Below, one piece after another: positions 1 through 8,360 of a stretch of DNA of 53,344 bases. Made by a program: the position numbers and the translations under genes. The first letter of the stretch is position 1. Each line of letters starts with the position of its first letter. The DNA comes from Bacteroidales bacterium (GTDB taxonomy: Bacteria > Bacteroidota > Bacteroidia > Bacteroidales > ML635J-15): assembly GCA_017994175.1 (NCBI GenBank), contig JAGOLH010000014.1, positions 1 to 53,344 on the forward strand, written 5' to 3'. The notes below the pieces were generated by a model. It was given only the letters and a program-made list of their open reading frames with translations. It was not told the origin of the DNA and searched no databases.

Positions 1-59
1 GCTGCAATGGCTACCTGTGCTTTAAAACTTGCACTGAATTTTCTTCTGCTTTTTTTCAT
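1..59 (-). CDS. IS3-family transposase OrfA, N-terminal fragment
   Basis: Reading the minus strand from the ATG at 57-59 gives MKKSRRKFSASFKAQVAIA, which then leaves the window. The K-R-x-F-S-x-x-F-K-x-x-V-A pattern is the standard opening of the helix-turn-helix (HTH_Tnp_1) domain of IS3/IS911 OrfA proteins, which bind the element's ends and are extended by frameshifting into the DDE transposase OrfAB. Only about 19 residues are visible, so subgroup and completeness cannot be judged. Identification rests on this motif plus the adjacent IS-end-like sequence. Confidence 0.75.
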   Translation of the reverse strand, partial: MKKSRRKFSASFKAQVAIA

Positions 60-95
60 AATACTGGTAAATTTAATTGTTTTTATTCAACTTAA

Positions 96-122
96 CCAGT
101 GGTCCAATTTTCGGGGAGTATT
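96..122 (-). repeat. Probable terminal inverted repeat of the IS3-family element
   Basis: On the minus strand the core ACTCCCCGAAAATTGGACC precedes the transposase start by about 40 nt, where the left inverted repeat of an IS3 element belongs. The partner repeat is outside the window. The last two or three terminal bases do not show the usual TG, so the precise end is approximate. Confidence 0.5.
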
Positions 123-911
123 ATAAATATTGGTCAATCAAATATGCAAGGAATAATACTCAAAACTATAAATAGTGGTACCACTTGGAGTGTGGTTTTT
201 GAAACTGATTCTGATAATTATCTTACATCGATAAATATTACAGGAGACGAAAACAATACTATATATTGTTGTGACTATCGTAGTACACGGATTTTCAAAT
301 CTACTGATAGCGGGATTATTTGGGAATACCTTGATATTTTACCTAATAATGGATGGGTTGGACTAATTCAAAATACAGTAACATCTTTATCATCATTTTC
401 TCAAGACACATGTTATTTTACAATTACTACAACTACCTCAATGGTTGATCCAGATGTATATGGGTATCAATATGTTTATAAAACTATAAATTCGTTTAAT
501 TCTTGGGAAATTCAATATGTAGATTCTTGTTTCATAGGGGATGGTGGTGTGTTCAAATCATTATCAGATTTGTTGTTTATTAACGATACAATTGGCTTTG
601 CTGTTGGGATAAATAAACTTATAAAAACGAATAATGCTGGAGAGGCATTTATACCTACTCTTAATTACATTAATGCAAGTGACCTACAAATATACCCTAA
701 TCCTTTTTGCGATATAATAAACATTAAAGTGTTACCAAATGAAACAATTATTAAGCAAATAATCTATTCACAAAATGGAGTAGTTGTCTTTGTTAATGAA
801 AGTAACTGCGAGAGTTACATTGAAATTCCAAGTTTTTTAAATCGAGGATTGTATCTTATTCAAATAACAACAAATAATTCTGTGTATTATAGAAAACTTA
901 TTAAAATTTAA
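99..911 (+). pseudogene. 5'-truncated secreted protein (YCF48/BNR-like repeats, T9SS type A sorting domain)
   Basis: The readable frame begins with a GTG at 99, but positions up to about 120 belong to the IS end, so the first residues are read-through IS sequence and the native start and signal peptide are missing. What remains resembles YCF48/BNR-type beta-propeller blades (G-I-I-L-K-T-x-N-S-G-T-T-W near residues 17-30, K-S-T-D-S-G-I-I-W near 66-74, and a further K-T-N-N-A-G blade). It ends in a type A T9SS sorting domain (IYPNPF near residue 201, final Y-R-K-L-I-K-I). Such proteins are normally exported to the cell surface. Without a signal peptide this copy should be non-functional unless the promoter and signal are supplied from beyond the IS. 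The DNA is strikingly AT-rich. It stops one base before the GTG start of the next gene. Confidence 0.7.
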
Positions 912-3900
912 GTGTATGAGAAATTAATACTTATTCTATTAATGTTAAGTTTAAAGAGTTTGTTGTTTTCTCAAAATAAGCATTTTTATTTAGAAATACC
1001 AGTTGGGTATGAAATCCCAAATATTGTTGATAGTTCTGGAAATGAGCTTATTTTCAATATTGAAAATATGTACATAAAGCAAGTTTTCAATAATTACGAT
1101 GTATCTAGTTTTAAAAAAGCATTCCCTTCTGCTCGGACTCCTAAACTTCAAGATATTTATGAAGTCGAATGCGATAATATCCAGTTAATGCAGGATTTGA
1201 TAAATTGGGAATTATATCCTTATGGTGAAGAAATTGAAGAAATTACTTTTCTATATGAGCCTAATGATTATGGACTTGAATTAAGCCAAACCAATCTTGA
1301 TTTAATGAATCTAAAAAGTGCATGGGATATAACGAAGGGAGATGCAAGTATTATAATTGGAATAAGTGATTCATATATTGAAGAAACTCATGAGGATTTA
1401 CAGTCCCAAATTTTGACAGTTATTAGTAATGGCCCAATGGAGTGGCATGGTGTTGCTGTTACAGGTTGCGCTGTAGCCGCCACTAATAATAGTTTAGGCA
1501 TTTCTGGCATTGCATCTAACTGTAAAGTAAATTTCATATGTAATAATGGCACAAACCCAATAAATACAATGCTATTATTATCGCAGAGTGGAGCTAGAGT
1601 AATAAATGCAAGTTGGATAAATAGATGTGCTTATTCAAATATTGATTGGCTAGTTTTTGAAGAAATTAAAGATAATGGAACTATTACAGTTTGTGGGGCT
1701 GGAAATTCAATAGCTCATTGTGGTAGCTTGGATGCAGAAGTATTCCCAGCCTCATATGATAACTGCATCTCAGTAACGTCTGTTGGCCATATGAATCCAA
1801 TTGGTTATACAGATTCAATTTATGGGCAAACAAATTGGAAAGATGTGCATGAGGCTGTCATCGGAGATCCTGGAACAGCTCATCACCACAATACGGCAGT
1901 TGATATCTGTGCTCCAGGTTACAATGTTCCTTCGACTTCTATCGGCAATACATATCAAGGTACTTGGGGAACTTCGTTTGCATCACCACAAGTAGCTGGT
2001 ATTTGTGCGCTTATATTATCTGTAAATCCATGCCTTTCCAGGGATGAAGCAGTCGATATTCTTTTAAGTACAGCTGTTGATATTGATGATATTCCAGAAA
2101 ATATTGCTTATAATGAATTATTAGGTAGTGGGAGAGCAGATGCATTTGAAGCCATGAAGAAAGCTTATGGCAATAGTGAAACAATATACTCCGGCGAAAC
2201 AATAGTGTGGAATTCGTTTAAATCAATTAATGGTACATTATTATTACAAGCTAACTCTCATCTTACCATTAATACTAGAGTATACTTTAATGAAAATTCA
2301 AATATTGTGGTTAAAAATGGAGCTTCCTTAGTTTTAGAATCAGATGGGTATTTAACAAGTTTCTGCGATAAAACATGGTCAGTAATAATTGTTGAACCGG
2401 GGGGAATTGTTGAGCTAAGAAATGAATCAATTGTCAATATTAACGGAAATGGCTGTATATATGTTGGCAAAGATACAAATTATAGTTCGGTTCTTATTTT
2501 TAATCAAGGGGCAATAATTAATCTTGTAGATAATGAATCTTATATTGAAATAAAAGGCAACCTCTCCATTGCTGCCAACGCCCAGTTCACCTTCACCGGT
2601 GCCGGCTACATCAAATTCAGCAACCCCGGCGATATGTACACGGAGAACATCACCTGCGGAACAGGAGCTTCTATGTTATTTCAGGGTTCAGGGAAAAGCG
2701 ATAAAGTTGTAGAAGTACAACAAGATGCAGTGCGTTTTCCTGCATTAGAATCACTAACATTTGAGGATTGTAAAATTGTCATGAGCGCAGGCGATCAAAT
2801 GTTAGCAACTGCCGATTATCCAATTACTTTCGATAATGTACTGATGACCTCTGCAACCGGTATCAACGGCAAACACAGGGGCTTTTGCTTTTACGGGCAA
2901 GAAAACACTGTGGTCAACAATTGCATATTTGAATATTCAAGTTATGGAATTACGGGCGATTTATCGGTTTATGGCAGTCCATTGGAAGTGTCAAATTCCG
3001 AATTTCGATACAACACGAATGGGATACACATTTATGGGCGAGGAATTCATGCAAGCTTCTGTAATTTCAATCATTGTAATTCAAACGGCGCTTATTGTTA
3101 CGGAATGAGTTTACCCTCCGAATTTTTGAATTGCGAATTTCATCACAACGGCCATAATGGCTTCACGTTTTACGGCAGCAGCGCAGCAGATCTCGACGTA
3201 GAGGCATGCGATATTTATAGCAATATTTACGATGGTATAATCACTTCGGGTGCATTCGACCTGAGGCTATCGTGTAACAACATCTACGCAAACCGGTATG
3301 GCGTGTACACCCAAAACGGAACCTATGTTTATGCCGAAAACAATGCTGAAAACGATATACATAGTAATGTCCGCTCAATTTACCTGAATTATGGTCGTTT
3401 ATTTCTTAACGAGGGATACAACCAGCTACAGGCAGCCACCGATGCGTATGCTGTTTACGGGTTTTCGGTAGAGCCAGGTAATTGCAGTGCCTCTCCACAA
3501 AATATTGCAAACAATAACCGCTGGGAGGCAGATGACACCGAAGGACCTGATTATGGCACAAACTATAAACTCTGGAAATTCCAGTGTAGTAACCCATTAG
3601 TACTAGTTCAACTTGTTGATAGTATTCCTGATTATACGGTTTGCTATCATATCGATCCGGATTCGCTGCAAGAAGGAGGCTCCTGCTTTCAATCGAATGA
3701 AGAAACCGCCAATTTATTAAACAGTTTACCATTAATTTCACTATCGGGAGGAATAAGTTTACCATTAGATCAGGCGGTTACTTATTTGGCAAATCAATCC
3801 GATGGTGTTTCATCTGCTAACGCATTCAACAACCTGATTGATGAATATGCCAACCTGATTTTTCAATGCGACAACAATACCTCCGATGCCGTATTTTTAC

Positions 3901-4598
3901 TTAAAAACAAAGCCTATGGCGATGTTCATAATACCTTGACCAATTATTATGAATTTATTGACTACAATTCCGGCCATAATGGTTTTAACCAAGCTGTCGA
4001 CCGGATGGTTCTTCTACATGAAGATTTATTGATAAACCCTGATATACCTGATTATTTAAGTATCGAATACAAGCTTGACATTGCTATGTTGAACTATCTG
4101 AGAAAGGACTACAACAGGTCGATAACGCAATTGGAATTTCTTATAAACGAAATACCTGACACGGTAAATGCAAAAGCTTTTGTCGAAAATTGGTTGTGTT
4201 TTGTAAGTGCAGAAAAAGCATTGAGAGAAGGCACTATATTGCCCGAAGAATATGAACAATCCATTGCAGAATGTAATATTAATTATCCGGTAACAATTTT
4301 TGATAGCCCAGATCATGATGAGGTTCAAAATGCGAATAGTACCAGCGAAGAAACCGCTCAGGTAAGTATTGCAATCAATCCGAATCCTAATCAGGGCAGT
4401 TTTACAGTACTGGTAACAAACAGCAGTATTTCCGGTAAAATAATGATTACAAAAGCCACAGGGCAACCTGTTTACGAAACAATTCTTACATTTGCAGAAC
4501 AACTTGTTGCTGTGAACGGACTACCTGCCGGTACATTTACAGTATATTATATCGAAAATGGAACGGTAATAACAAGTGTGGGCACGATTGTGGAATAA
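912..4598 (+). CDS. Secreted subtilisin-like (S8) protease with beta-helix region and T9SS type A sorting domain
   Basis: 1228 residues, GTG start directly after the stop of the preceding frame. Residues 1-20 form a signal peptide. The S8 peptidase domain spans about 130-415 with a full triad: Asp153 (GISD), His179 (W-H-G-V-A-V-T-G) and Ser355 (G-T-S-F-A-S-P), plus the oxyanion Asn in G-A-G-N-S. Residues about 540-840 are a right-handed parallel beta-helix rich in N/G/Y turns (pectate-lyase or Pbh1 style), about 940-1140 look helical, and 1150-1228 form a T9SS type A sorting domain (I-N-P-N-P-N-Q-G-S-F). It is likely exported by T9SS and anchored on or released from the cell surface. Odd: base composition changes sharply near 2560 (residue ~549), between protease and beta-helix parts, suggesting a recombinant gene. 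The substrate is unknown. Confidence 0.88.
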   Translation: MYEKLILILLMLSLKSLLFSQNKHFYLEIPVGYEIPNIVDSSGNELIFNIENMYIKQVFNNYDVSSFKKAFPSARTPKLQDIYEVECDNIQLMQDLINWELYPYGEEIEEITFLYEPNDYGLELSQTNLDLMNLKSAWDITKGDASIIIGISDSYIEETHEDLQSQILTVISNGPMEWHGVAVTGCAVAATNNSLGISGIASNCKVNFICNNGTNPINTMLLLSQSGARVINASWINRCAYSNIDWLVFEEIKDNGTITVCGAGNSIAHCGSLDAEVFPASYDNCISVTSVGHMNPIGYTDSIYGQTNWKDVHEAVIGDPGTAHHHNTAVDICAPGYNVPSTSIGNTYQGTWGTSFASPQVAGICALILSVNPCLSRDEAVDILLSTAVDIDDIPENIAYNELLGSGRADAFEAMKKAYGNSETIYSGETIVWNSFKSINGTLLLQANSHLTINTRVYFNENSNIVVKNGASLVLESDGYLTSFCDKTWSVIIVEPGGIVELRNESIVNINGNGCIYVGKDTNYSSVLIFNQGAIINLVDNESYIEIKGNLSIAANAQFTFTGAGYIKFSNPGDMYTENITCGTGASMLFQGSGKSDKVVEVQQDAVRFPALESLTFEDCKIVMSAGDQMLATADYPITFDNVLMTSATGINGKHRGFCFYGQENTVVNNCIFEYSSYGITGDLSVYGSPLEVSNSEFRYNTNGIHIYGRGIHASFCNFNHCNSNGAYCYGMSLPSEFLNCEFHHNGHNGFTFYGSSAADLDVEACDIYSNIYDGIITSGAFDLRLSCNNIYANRYGVYTQNGTYVYAENNAENDIHSNVRSIYLNYGRLFLNEGYNQLQAATDAYAVYGFSVEPGNCSASPQNIANNNRWEADDTEGPDYGTNYKLWKFQCSNPLVLVQLVDSIPDYTVCYHIDPDSLQEGGSCFQSNEETANLLNSLPLISLSGGISLPLDQAVTYLANQSDGVSSANAFNNLIDEYANLIFQCDNNTSDAVFLLKNKAYGDVHNTLTNYYEFIDYNSGHNGFNQAVDRMVLLHEDLLINPDIPDYLSIEYKLDIAMLNYLRKDYNRSITQLEFLINEIPDTVNAKAFVENWLCFVSAEKALREGTILPEEYEQSIAECNINYPVTIFDSPDHDEVQNANSTSEETAQVSIAINPNPNQGSFTVLVTNSSISGKIMITKATGQPVYETILTFAEQLVAVNGLPAGTFTVYYIENGTVITSVGTIVE

Positions 4599-4707
4599 TT
4601 ACCGAAAAGAGGGTATTATCCATTGGGGAACGTTGGCATGGGATGAAGTTTTAGATAAAAAGTTAACAAACAATGTACAGTTCTGTAAACAATACTTCAC
4701 AGGTTAA
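4594..4707 (+). pseudogene. Possible 3' remnant of a lost gene (about 37 codons)
   Basis: Between the protease stop and the glycosyltransferase, and running into the latter, one frame (codons in phase with 4621) reads protein-like without any start codon. It includes EGIIHWGTLAWDEVLDKK and ends at TAA 4705-4707. The composition and the W-G-T-L-A-W-D-E segment look like the C-terminus of a real protein, out of phase with both neighbours. I do not recognise the family. It could be the tail of a gene displaced when the secreted-protein block was inserted, or a chance open frame. Confidence 0.3.
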
Positions 4708-5935
4708 AAAGATAGTTTTAGTAAACCATTATGCCGGTTCACCGGAAATGGGTATGGAATTCCGACCCTACTACATGGCACTTTTGTGGCAGAAAATGGG
4801 ATATGAAGTAATGATTGTTGCCTCGTCTTACAGTCATTTGAGGTCGAAACAACCGGTGGTAACCAACAACGGATTGCACGAAATCGAAGGTGTTAGTTAT
4901 GCACTTTTTAAAACCAAACCCTATTGTGGAAATGGACTAAAGCGGATACTGAATATCTTTGAATTTGTCCGGCATCTGTACACAAGGGCAGCTAAAGTTA
5001 TTACCGACTTCAATCCCGATGTAATCATAGCTTCTTCAACGTATCCACTCGAAATTTATCCACTGAAAAAACTTGCCCGAAAAAACAATGCAAAACTTAT
5101 TTTCGAGGTGCACGATTTGTGGCCTTTATCACCGCGTCTGTTGGGCGGGTATAGTAAATTGCATCCTTTTATTTACATAATGCAACAAGCCGAAAACTAT
5201 GCCTATCGTAACTCCGATGCTGTGGTTTCGCTCTTGCCCTGCACTCTGGAACATATGCAGGAACATGGATTGAAAAAAGAAAAATGGTATTATGTACCCA
5301 ATGGTATTTACCTGTACGACGATGCTGAACAAGAAATTGAATTACCACAGGCACACAATGAGTTGATTCATCGGTTGAAAAAAGAAAACGCATTACTGGT
5401 AGGCTATGCCGGCAGTATCGGGGTCGCCAATAATATCCGGATGCTGATTGATTCCCGCAGACTGATACAGAATGATAGGATACATTTGATTATAACGGGA
5501 AATGGACCCGAAAAAGAAAAAATCATTCAGCAGATGAGCGATTCCGACAGAAAATATGTGCATTTCCTTGATGCGGTACCGAAGCGCGCTGTTGTTACCC
5601 TGCTCCGTAAAATGGATATGCTAATTATTACCTGGAATAAAAGTCCGCTCTATGCGTATGGTGTAAGTGCCAATAAGCTTTTCGATTATATGTTTTCGGC
5701 AAAACCCATTGTTCAGGCGCTGGAAGCAGGCAACGACCCTGTTATGGAGTCGGGTTGCGGAATTACGGTGGAGCCGGAGAATAAAACCCGGATTGCTGAA
5801 GCTATCGAAGCGATTGCCAATATGCCCGAAGAAGAGAGAATAAAAATGGGTGAAAAGGGTAAGCAATTCGTGTTGAAAAAGCACATCTATCAGGTGTTGG
5901 CAAAAGAATTCGCCGAAATATTACACAAGCTTTGA
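4673..5935 (+). CDS. Glycosyltransferase family 4 (WbuB/WcaI-like)
   Basis: 420 residues, GT-B fold glycosyltransferase, expected to transfer a sugar from a nucleotide-sugar to a lipid-linked or surface glycan at the inner face of the membrane. The N-terminal half carries the acceptor-side motifs, with E-V-H-D-L-W-P at 145-151. The hinge has Y-V-P-N-G-I at 207-212. The C-terminal donor half has V-G-Y-A-G-S-I-G, I-I-T-G-N-G-P-E and the GT4 segment S-A-N-K-L-F-D-Y-M-F-S-A-K-P-I-V followed by E-A-G-N-D-P. No signal peptide. Its 3' end overlaps the convergent Wzz-like gene by 15 bp. The neighbours (Wzz-like, GT2) make a role in envelope polysaccharide synthesis likely. The exact linkage cannot be read from sequence. 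Confidence 0.88.
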   Translation: MYSSVNNTSQVKKIVLVNHYAGSPEMGMEFRPYYMALLWQKMGYEVMIVASSYSHLRSKQPVVTNNGLHEIEGVSYALFKTKPYCGNGLKRILNIFEFVRHLYTRAAKVITDFNPDVIIASSTYPLEIYPLKKLARKNNAKLIFEVHDLWPLSPRLLGGYSKLHPFIYIMQQAENYAYRNSDAVVSLLPCTLEHMQEHGLKKEKWYYVPNGIYLYDDAEQEIELPQAHNELIHRLKKENALLVGYAGSIGVANNIRMLIDSRRLIQNDRIHLIITGNGPEKEKIIQQMSDSDRKYVHFLDAVPKRAVVTLLRKMDMLIITWNKSPLYAYGVSANKLFDYMFSAKPIVQALEAGNDPVMESGCGITVEPENKTRIAEAIEAIANMPEEERIKMGEKGKQFVLKKHIYQVLAKEFAEILHKL

Positions 5936-6724
5936 GTTTCTCCGGTTTCGTGCAGCGAGTTTTAAATCAAGATAAATGCCTGTAATAAGTGCCAGTATAA
6001 AGAAAACACCTCCCCAAATAAGCAGCCCGAGAGCAATGGAATTGTTCTTTTCCATCACCAATCCGTCATTAATAAAACTAATGGGCTGTGTCTGCATCAT
6101 TTTACCACGCAATTCGTACCTTTTTTCGTAAAGAGTAATCATTTCTTCATGGGAACCGGCTATTGATGTGTAGATTTCGATATTATTCTTACTGTTCTCC
6201 TGATTGAGCATTTTAGCCTGAAATTCATTCAGTTCAGCAATTTCGGAATCGATTGTTTTAACAAAGTCGTTGAGGTTTTTCTTTTCGTTTTCGTAGTAGG
6301 CAACAATAAATTTCTGTTTGTTGTAGAAATTAATAACTGCATCGCGGAACGCTTTGATTGAGGACGAATCGGAAAAGATCATTTCGAGCTTAACACTGTT
6401 CAGCAATGTGCTGTCAAGTTCAAGGGCTTTAACTGCGGATAGTGCTTTCACGTCGCATCCGAGATAGTTGCTTAAATCAACGTATTTTCGTTGTTCCACG
6501 TACATACTCATCGGGCTGGCAAGGGCATATACATATTGCTTATCGAGAATTTCGGATGAGGCGATCATAATCACTCGATACCGTGGTGGTGCAGTGAAAT
6601 GGCGTGCTAATCCCAGTCCAACACCGATTACTGTAATTATTATCAACAACAGGTACCTTCTTTTAAGGAACGAAACTATTTTAATATATAGTTCCACCAG
6701 ATCGATTTCTCTTTCTTTTGCCAT
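5921..6724 (-). CDS. Wzz-like chain-length determinant family membrane protein
   Basis: 267 residues. Two membrane segments bracket a periplasmic domain: an N-terminal one after a K-R-R-Y stretch (about residues 20-42, ending G-L-G-L-A-R-H-F) and a C-terminal one (about 228-252). The middle contains a long helical stretch (K-N-L-N-D-F-V-K-T-I-D-S-E-I-A-E-L-N), as in Wzz/PCP proteins that set O-antigen or capsule length. There is no kinase domain. The frame can be extended to a TTG at 6754 that would overlap the upstream GT2 gene, but the ATG at 6722-6724 (M-A-K-E-R-E-I-D-L) is the natural start, 13 nt after the GT2 stop. Family assignment rests on topology and context more than on strong motifs. 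Confidence 0.7.
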   Translation of the reverse strand: MAKEREIDLVELYIKIVSFLKRRYLLLIIITVIGVGLGLARHFTAPPRYRVIMIASSEILDKQYVYALASPMSMYVEQRKYVDLSNYLGCDVKALSAVKALELDSTLLNSVKLEMIFSDSSSIKAFRDAVINFYNKQKFIVAYYENEKKNLNDFVKTIDSEIAELNEFQAKMLNQENSKNNIEIYTSIAGSHEEMITLYEKRYELRGKMMQTQPISFINDGLVMEKNNSIALGLLIWGGVFFILALITGIYLDLKLAARNRRNSKLV

Positions 6725-6737
6725 ATATGGTGTGGGT

Positions 6738-7685
6738 TTAAATTTCTTTTTCAATCAGATAATGATTCCTGTCGCTGGCACTTCTCGAAATAAGCTCCCC
6801 TAAAAAACCGGTCATGAAAAGCATGCTGCCGAGAACAATGCATGTTAACGATAAATAGAAATACGGACTGGAGGTAACTCTTTCGATGTGGATTCCGTTG
6901 TGCACCGCAATCAGTTTATGAATCCCCAGATATGCTGCGGCAACGAACCCAAGTAAAAAAACCAGACTACCCAGCACTCCGAAAATATGCATGGGTTTCT
7001 TGCCAAAGCGGGTAATGAACAACACCGTGAGCAAATCGAGATATCCATTCATATATCTTTCGAGTCCGAATTTTGAATATCCGAATTTACGGGCTTGGTG
7101 CTGCACTACTTTTTCGCCTATTTTTTTAAAGCCTGCTCTTTTTGCCAGCACGGGAATATACCGATGCATTTCACCGAAAACCTCAATACTTTTTACCACC
7201 GACTGGCGATACGCTTTCAGTCCGCAGTTGAAGTCATGCAGTTTTATACCGGTAGTTACGCGGACAGTTTGATTGAAGAATTTGCTGGGCCAGCGTTTCG
7301 ATATGGGGTCATGTCTTTTCTGTTTCCATCCCGAAACCAGATCGAACTTACCTTCAACAATCATCCGGTACAGTTCGGGGATTTCATCAGGGCTATCCTG
7401 CAAATCGGCATCCATAGTAATAACAACATCCCCATGTGCAGCCTGAAAACCGGTTTGCAATGCCGGCGATTTGCCGTAGTTGCGTCTGAATTTTATTGCC
7501 TTTAGCGCCGGATATTGTAATGAAAGATTTTCGATAACCTCCCATGAATTATCGTTGCTTCCGTCGTCGACCATTATCACCTCATAGCTGTAATCATGCT
7601 GCGACATTACCTTTGCTATCCATTGCATCAGCTCAGGCAATGATTCCGACTCGTTGTATAAAGGAATAATTACGGATATGTTCAT
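6738..7685 (-). CDS. Glycosyltransferase family 2, polyprenyl-phosphate sugar transferase type (DPM1/GtrB-like)
   Basis: 315 residues. The GT-A domain opens with V-S-V/I-I-I-P-L-Y-N-E (residues 4-12), has V-D-D-G-S at 39-43 and the metal-binding D92-A-D94-L-Q-D. It is followed by two C-terminal membrane helices (about 233-256 and 273-297), the architecture of enzymes that charge undecaprenyl or dolichyl phosphate with a sugar (ArnC, GtrB, DPM1). Its start codon overlaps the stop of the DUF4199 gene by one base (TAATG), indicating translational coupling, and the Wzz-like gene follows after 13 nt. Likely supplies a lipid-linked sugar for envelope glycan modification. Donor and acceptor are unknown. 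Confidence 0.9.
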   Translation of the reverse strand: MNISVIIPLYNESESLPELMQWIAKVMSQHDYSYEVIMVDDGSNDNSWEVIENLSLQYPALKAIKFRRNYGKSPALQTGFQAAHGDVVITMDADLQDSPDEIPELYRMIVEGKFDLVSGWKQKRHDPISKRWPSKFFNQTVRVTTGIKLHDFNCGLKAYRQSVVKSIEVFGEMHRYIPVLAKRAGFKKIGEKVVQHQARKFGYSKFGLERYMNGYLDLLTVLFITRFGKKPMHIFGVLGSLVFLLGFVAAAYLGIHKLIAVHNGIHIERVTSSPYFYLSLTCIVLGSMLFMTGFLGELISRSASDRNHYLIEKEI

Positions 7686-8272
7686 TACATTACCTCCTGC
7701 GATCCCGTGGAATCGGGTGTTTCCTCAGCACCGTCGAATAAAGGCTTGTTTTTCTTCACAAAAATCGAGGTGATGAGAGCGATAATCACTCCAAAAATCA
7801 GAGGACCAAAGAAACTCCAAACCAACTTAATTGCTAGCGGCTTGGGTTTTTGCTCATTCATTTTGTCAATTACTTTGTCGATTTCACCATCGGGAACGCC
7901 TTTTTCTTCCATGTACTGAACGGTTTTCTGAGTAATTTCAGTTTTAACCCTTTCGTCGTAGCCAGGTTCAATTGCGGTTCGGAAAACAACATCATAGCAA
8001 AAAACAACCAGTGCAGCAACGGCAACAATCATCACTGCTAACAACAATGCCTGCGTGTATTTGATATATCCACCATTATAATTGTTACGGTAATGCTTTC
8101 CACTCCAAACCAATGCAATTATAATGATAAGCAAGCTGATCAGGGAAATAAAAAATCCTGCAAACATTCCCATGAGAACTACATCGAAAACGTACACAAG
8201 CACCGAGAATGCAATATTTACCAAACCGAGTATTAATCCATACCGGAGTATTACTTTTAGATTGTTTTTCAT
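7685..8272 (-). CDS. DUF4199-family membrane protein
   Basis: 195 residues with four hydrophobic segments (about 8-28, 34-57, 74-95 and 148-168). A charged loop after the third (E-P-G-Y-D-E-R-V-K-T-E-I-T, then E-K-G-V-P-D-G-E-I-D-K-V-I-D-K-M) is typical of the Bacteroidota-specific DUF4199 family, often found beside a GT2 gene as here. Function is unknown. One-base overlap with the GT2 gene indicates co-expression; a role alongside lipid-linked sugar synthesis is inference from context. A perfect -7 box lies at 8290-8297. Confidence 0.8.
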   Translation of the reverse strand: MKNNLKVILRYGLILGLVNIAFSVLVYVFDVVLMGMFAGFFISLISLLIIIIALVWSGKHYRNNYNGGYIKYTQALLLAVMIVAVAALVVFCYDVVFRTAIEPGYDERVKTEITQKTVQYMEEKGVPDGEIDKVIDKMNEQKPKPLAIKLVWSFFGPLIFGVIIALITSIFVKKNKPLFDGAEETPDSTGSQEVM

Positions 8273-8289
8273 AGTGTATTCATTTTAAG

Positions 8290-8297
8290 CAAAGATA
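8290..8297 (-). promoter_or_regulatory. -7 promoter element for the DUF4199-GT2-Wzz operon
   Basis: The minus strand reads TATCTTTG, a perfect TAnnTTTG Bacteroidota -7 box, 17 nt upstream of the ATG at 8272. No clear TTTG -33 box at 19-21 nt spacing was seen. Confidence 0.55.
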
Positions 8298-8348
8298 TGT
8301 TTTTTTAAGAAATATTGAATTGTTGTGTGAAAACAATGCAAAATGTGT

Positions 8349-8356
8349 TACCTTTG
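8349..8356 (+). promoter_or_regulatory. -7 promoter element for the SRP RNA
   Basis: TACCTTTG matches TAnnTTTG exactly and ends 4 nt before the first base of the predicted SRP RNA stem, the spacing expected for a transcription start there. The -33 region holds only repeated TTG/TGTG triplets at 8315-8329, not a clean TTTG. Confidence 0.65.
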
Positions 8357-8360
8357 CATC

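Larger units (their letters stand above)
1..122 (-). mobile_element. IS3-family insertion sequence, orfA-side end (rest lies outside the window)
   Basis: Seen: the minus strand encodes the first residues of an IS3/IS911-type OrfA starting at 59. Behind its start codon (about 96-122) lies a segment that, read on the minus strand, gives ACTCCCCGAAAATTGGACC, the kind of CCCC...TTGGAC terminal repeat common in IS3-family elements. The element continues to the left of the window, so the other end, orfB and any target duplication cannot be seen. The exact outer boundary is uncertain: the usual terminal TG/CA dinucleotide is not obvious, and I place the edge near 118-122 because the interrupted gene becomes readable from about 120. 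The IS sits inside or directly against the T9SS-type gene that follows. Confidence 0.72.

Noticed and set aside
99..119. GTG at 99 as a true start codon
   Set aside because: It lies within the IS end, gives no signal peptide, and family members need one for T9SS export.
7..126. Plus-strand frame encoding a hydrophobic, signal-peptide-like segment before the first T9SS gene
   Set aside because: It is the complement of the IS3 transposase start on the minus strand, which has a much better protein signature; the hydrophobic run comes from the Lys-rich complement.
4056..4502. Minus-strand 148-codon open frame inside the protease gene
   Set aside because: Cys/Phe/Ile-rich translation typical of an antisense shadow; the plus strand encodes a coherent T9SS protein.
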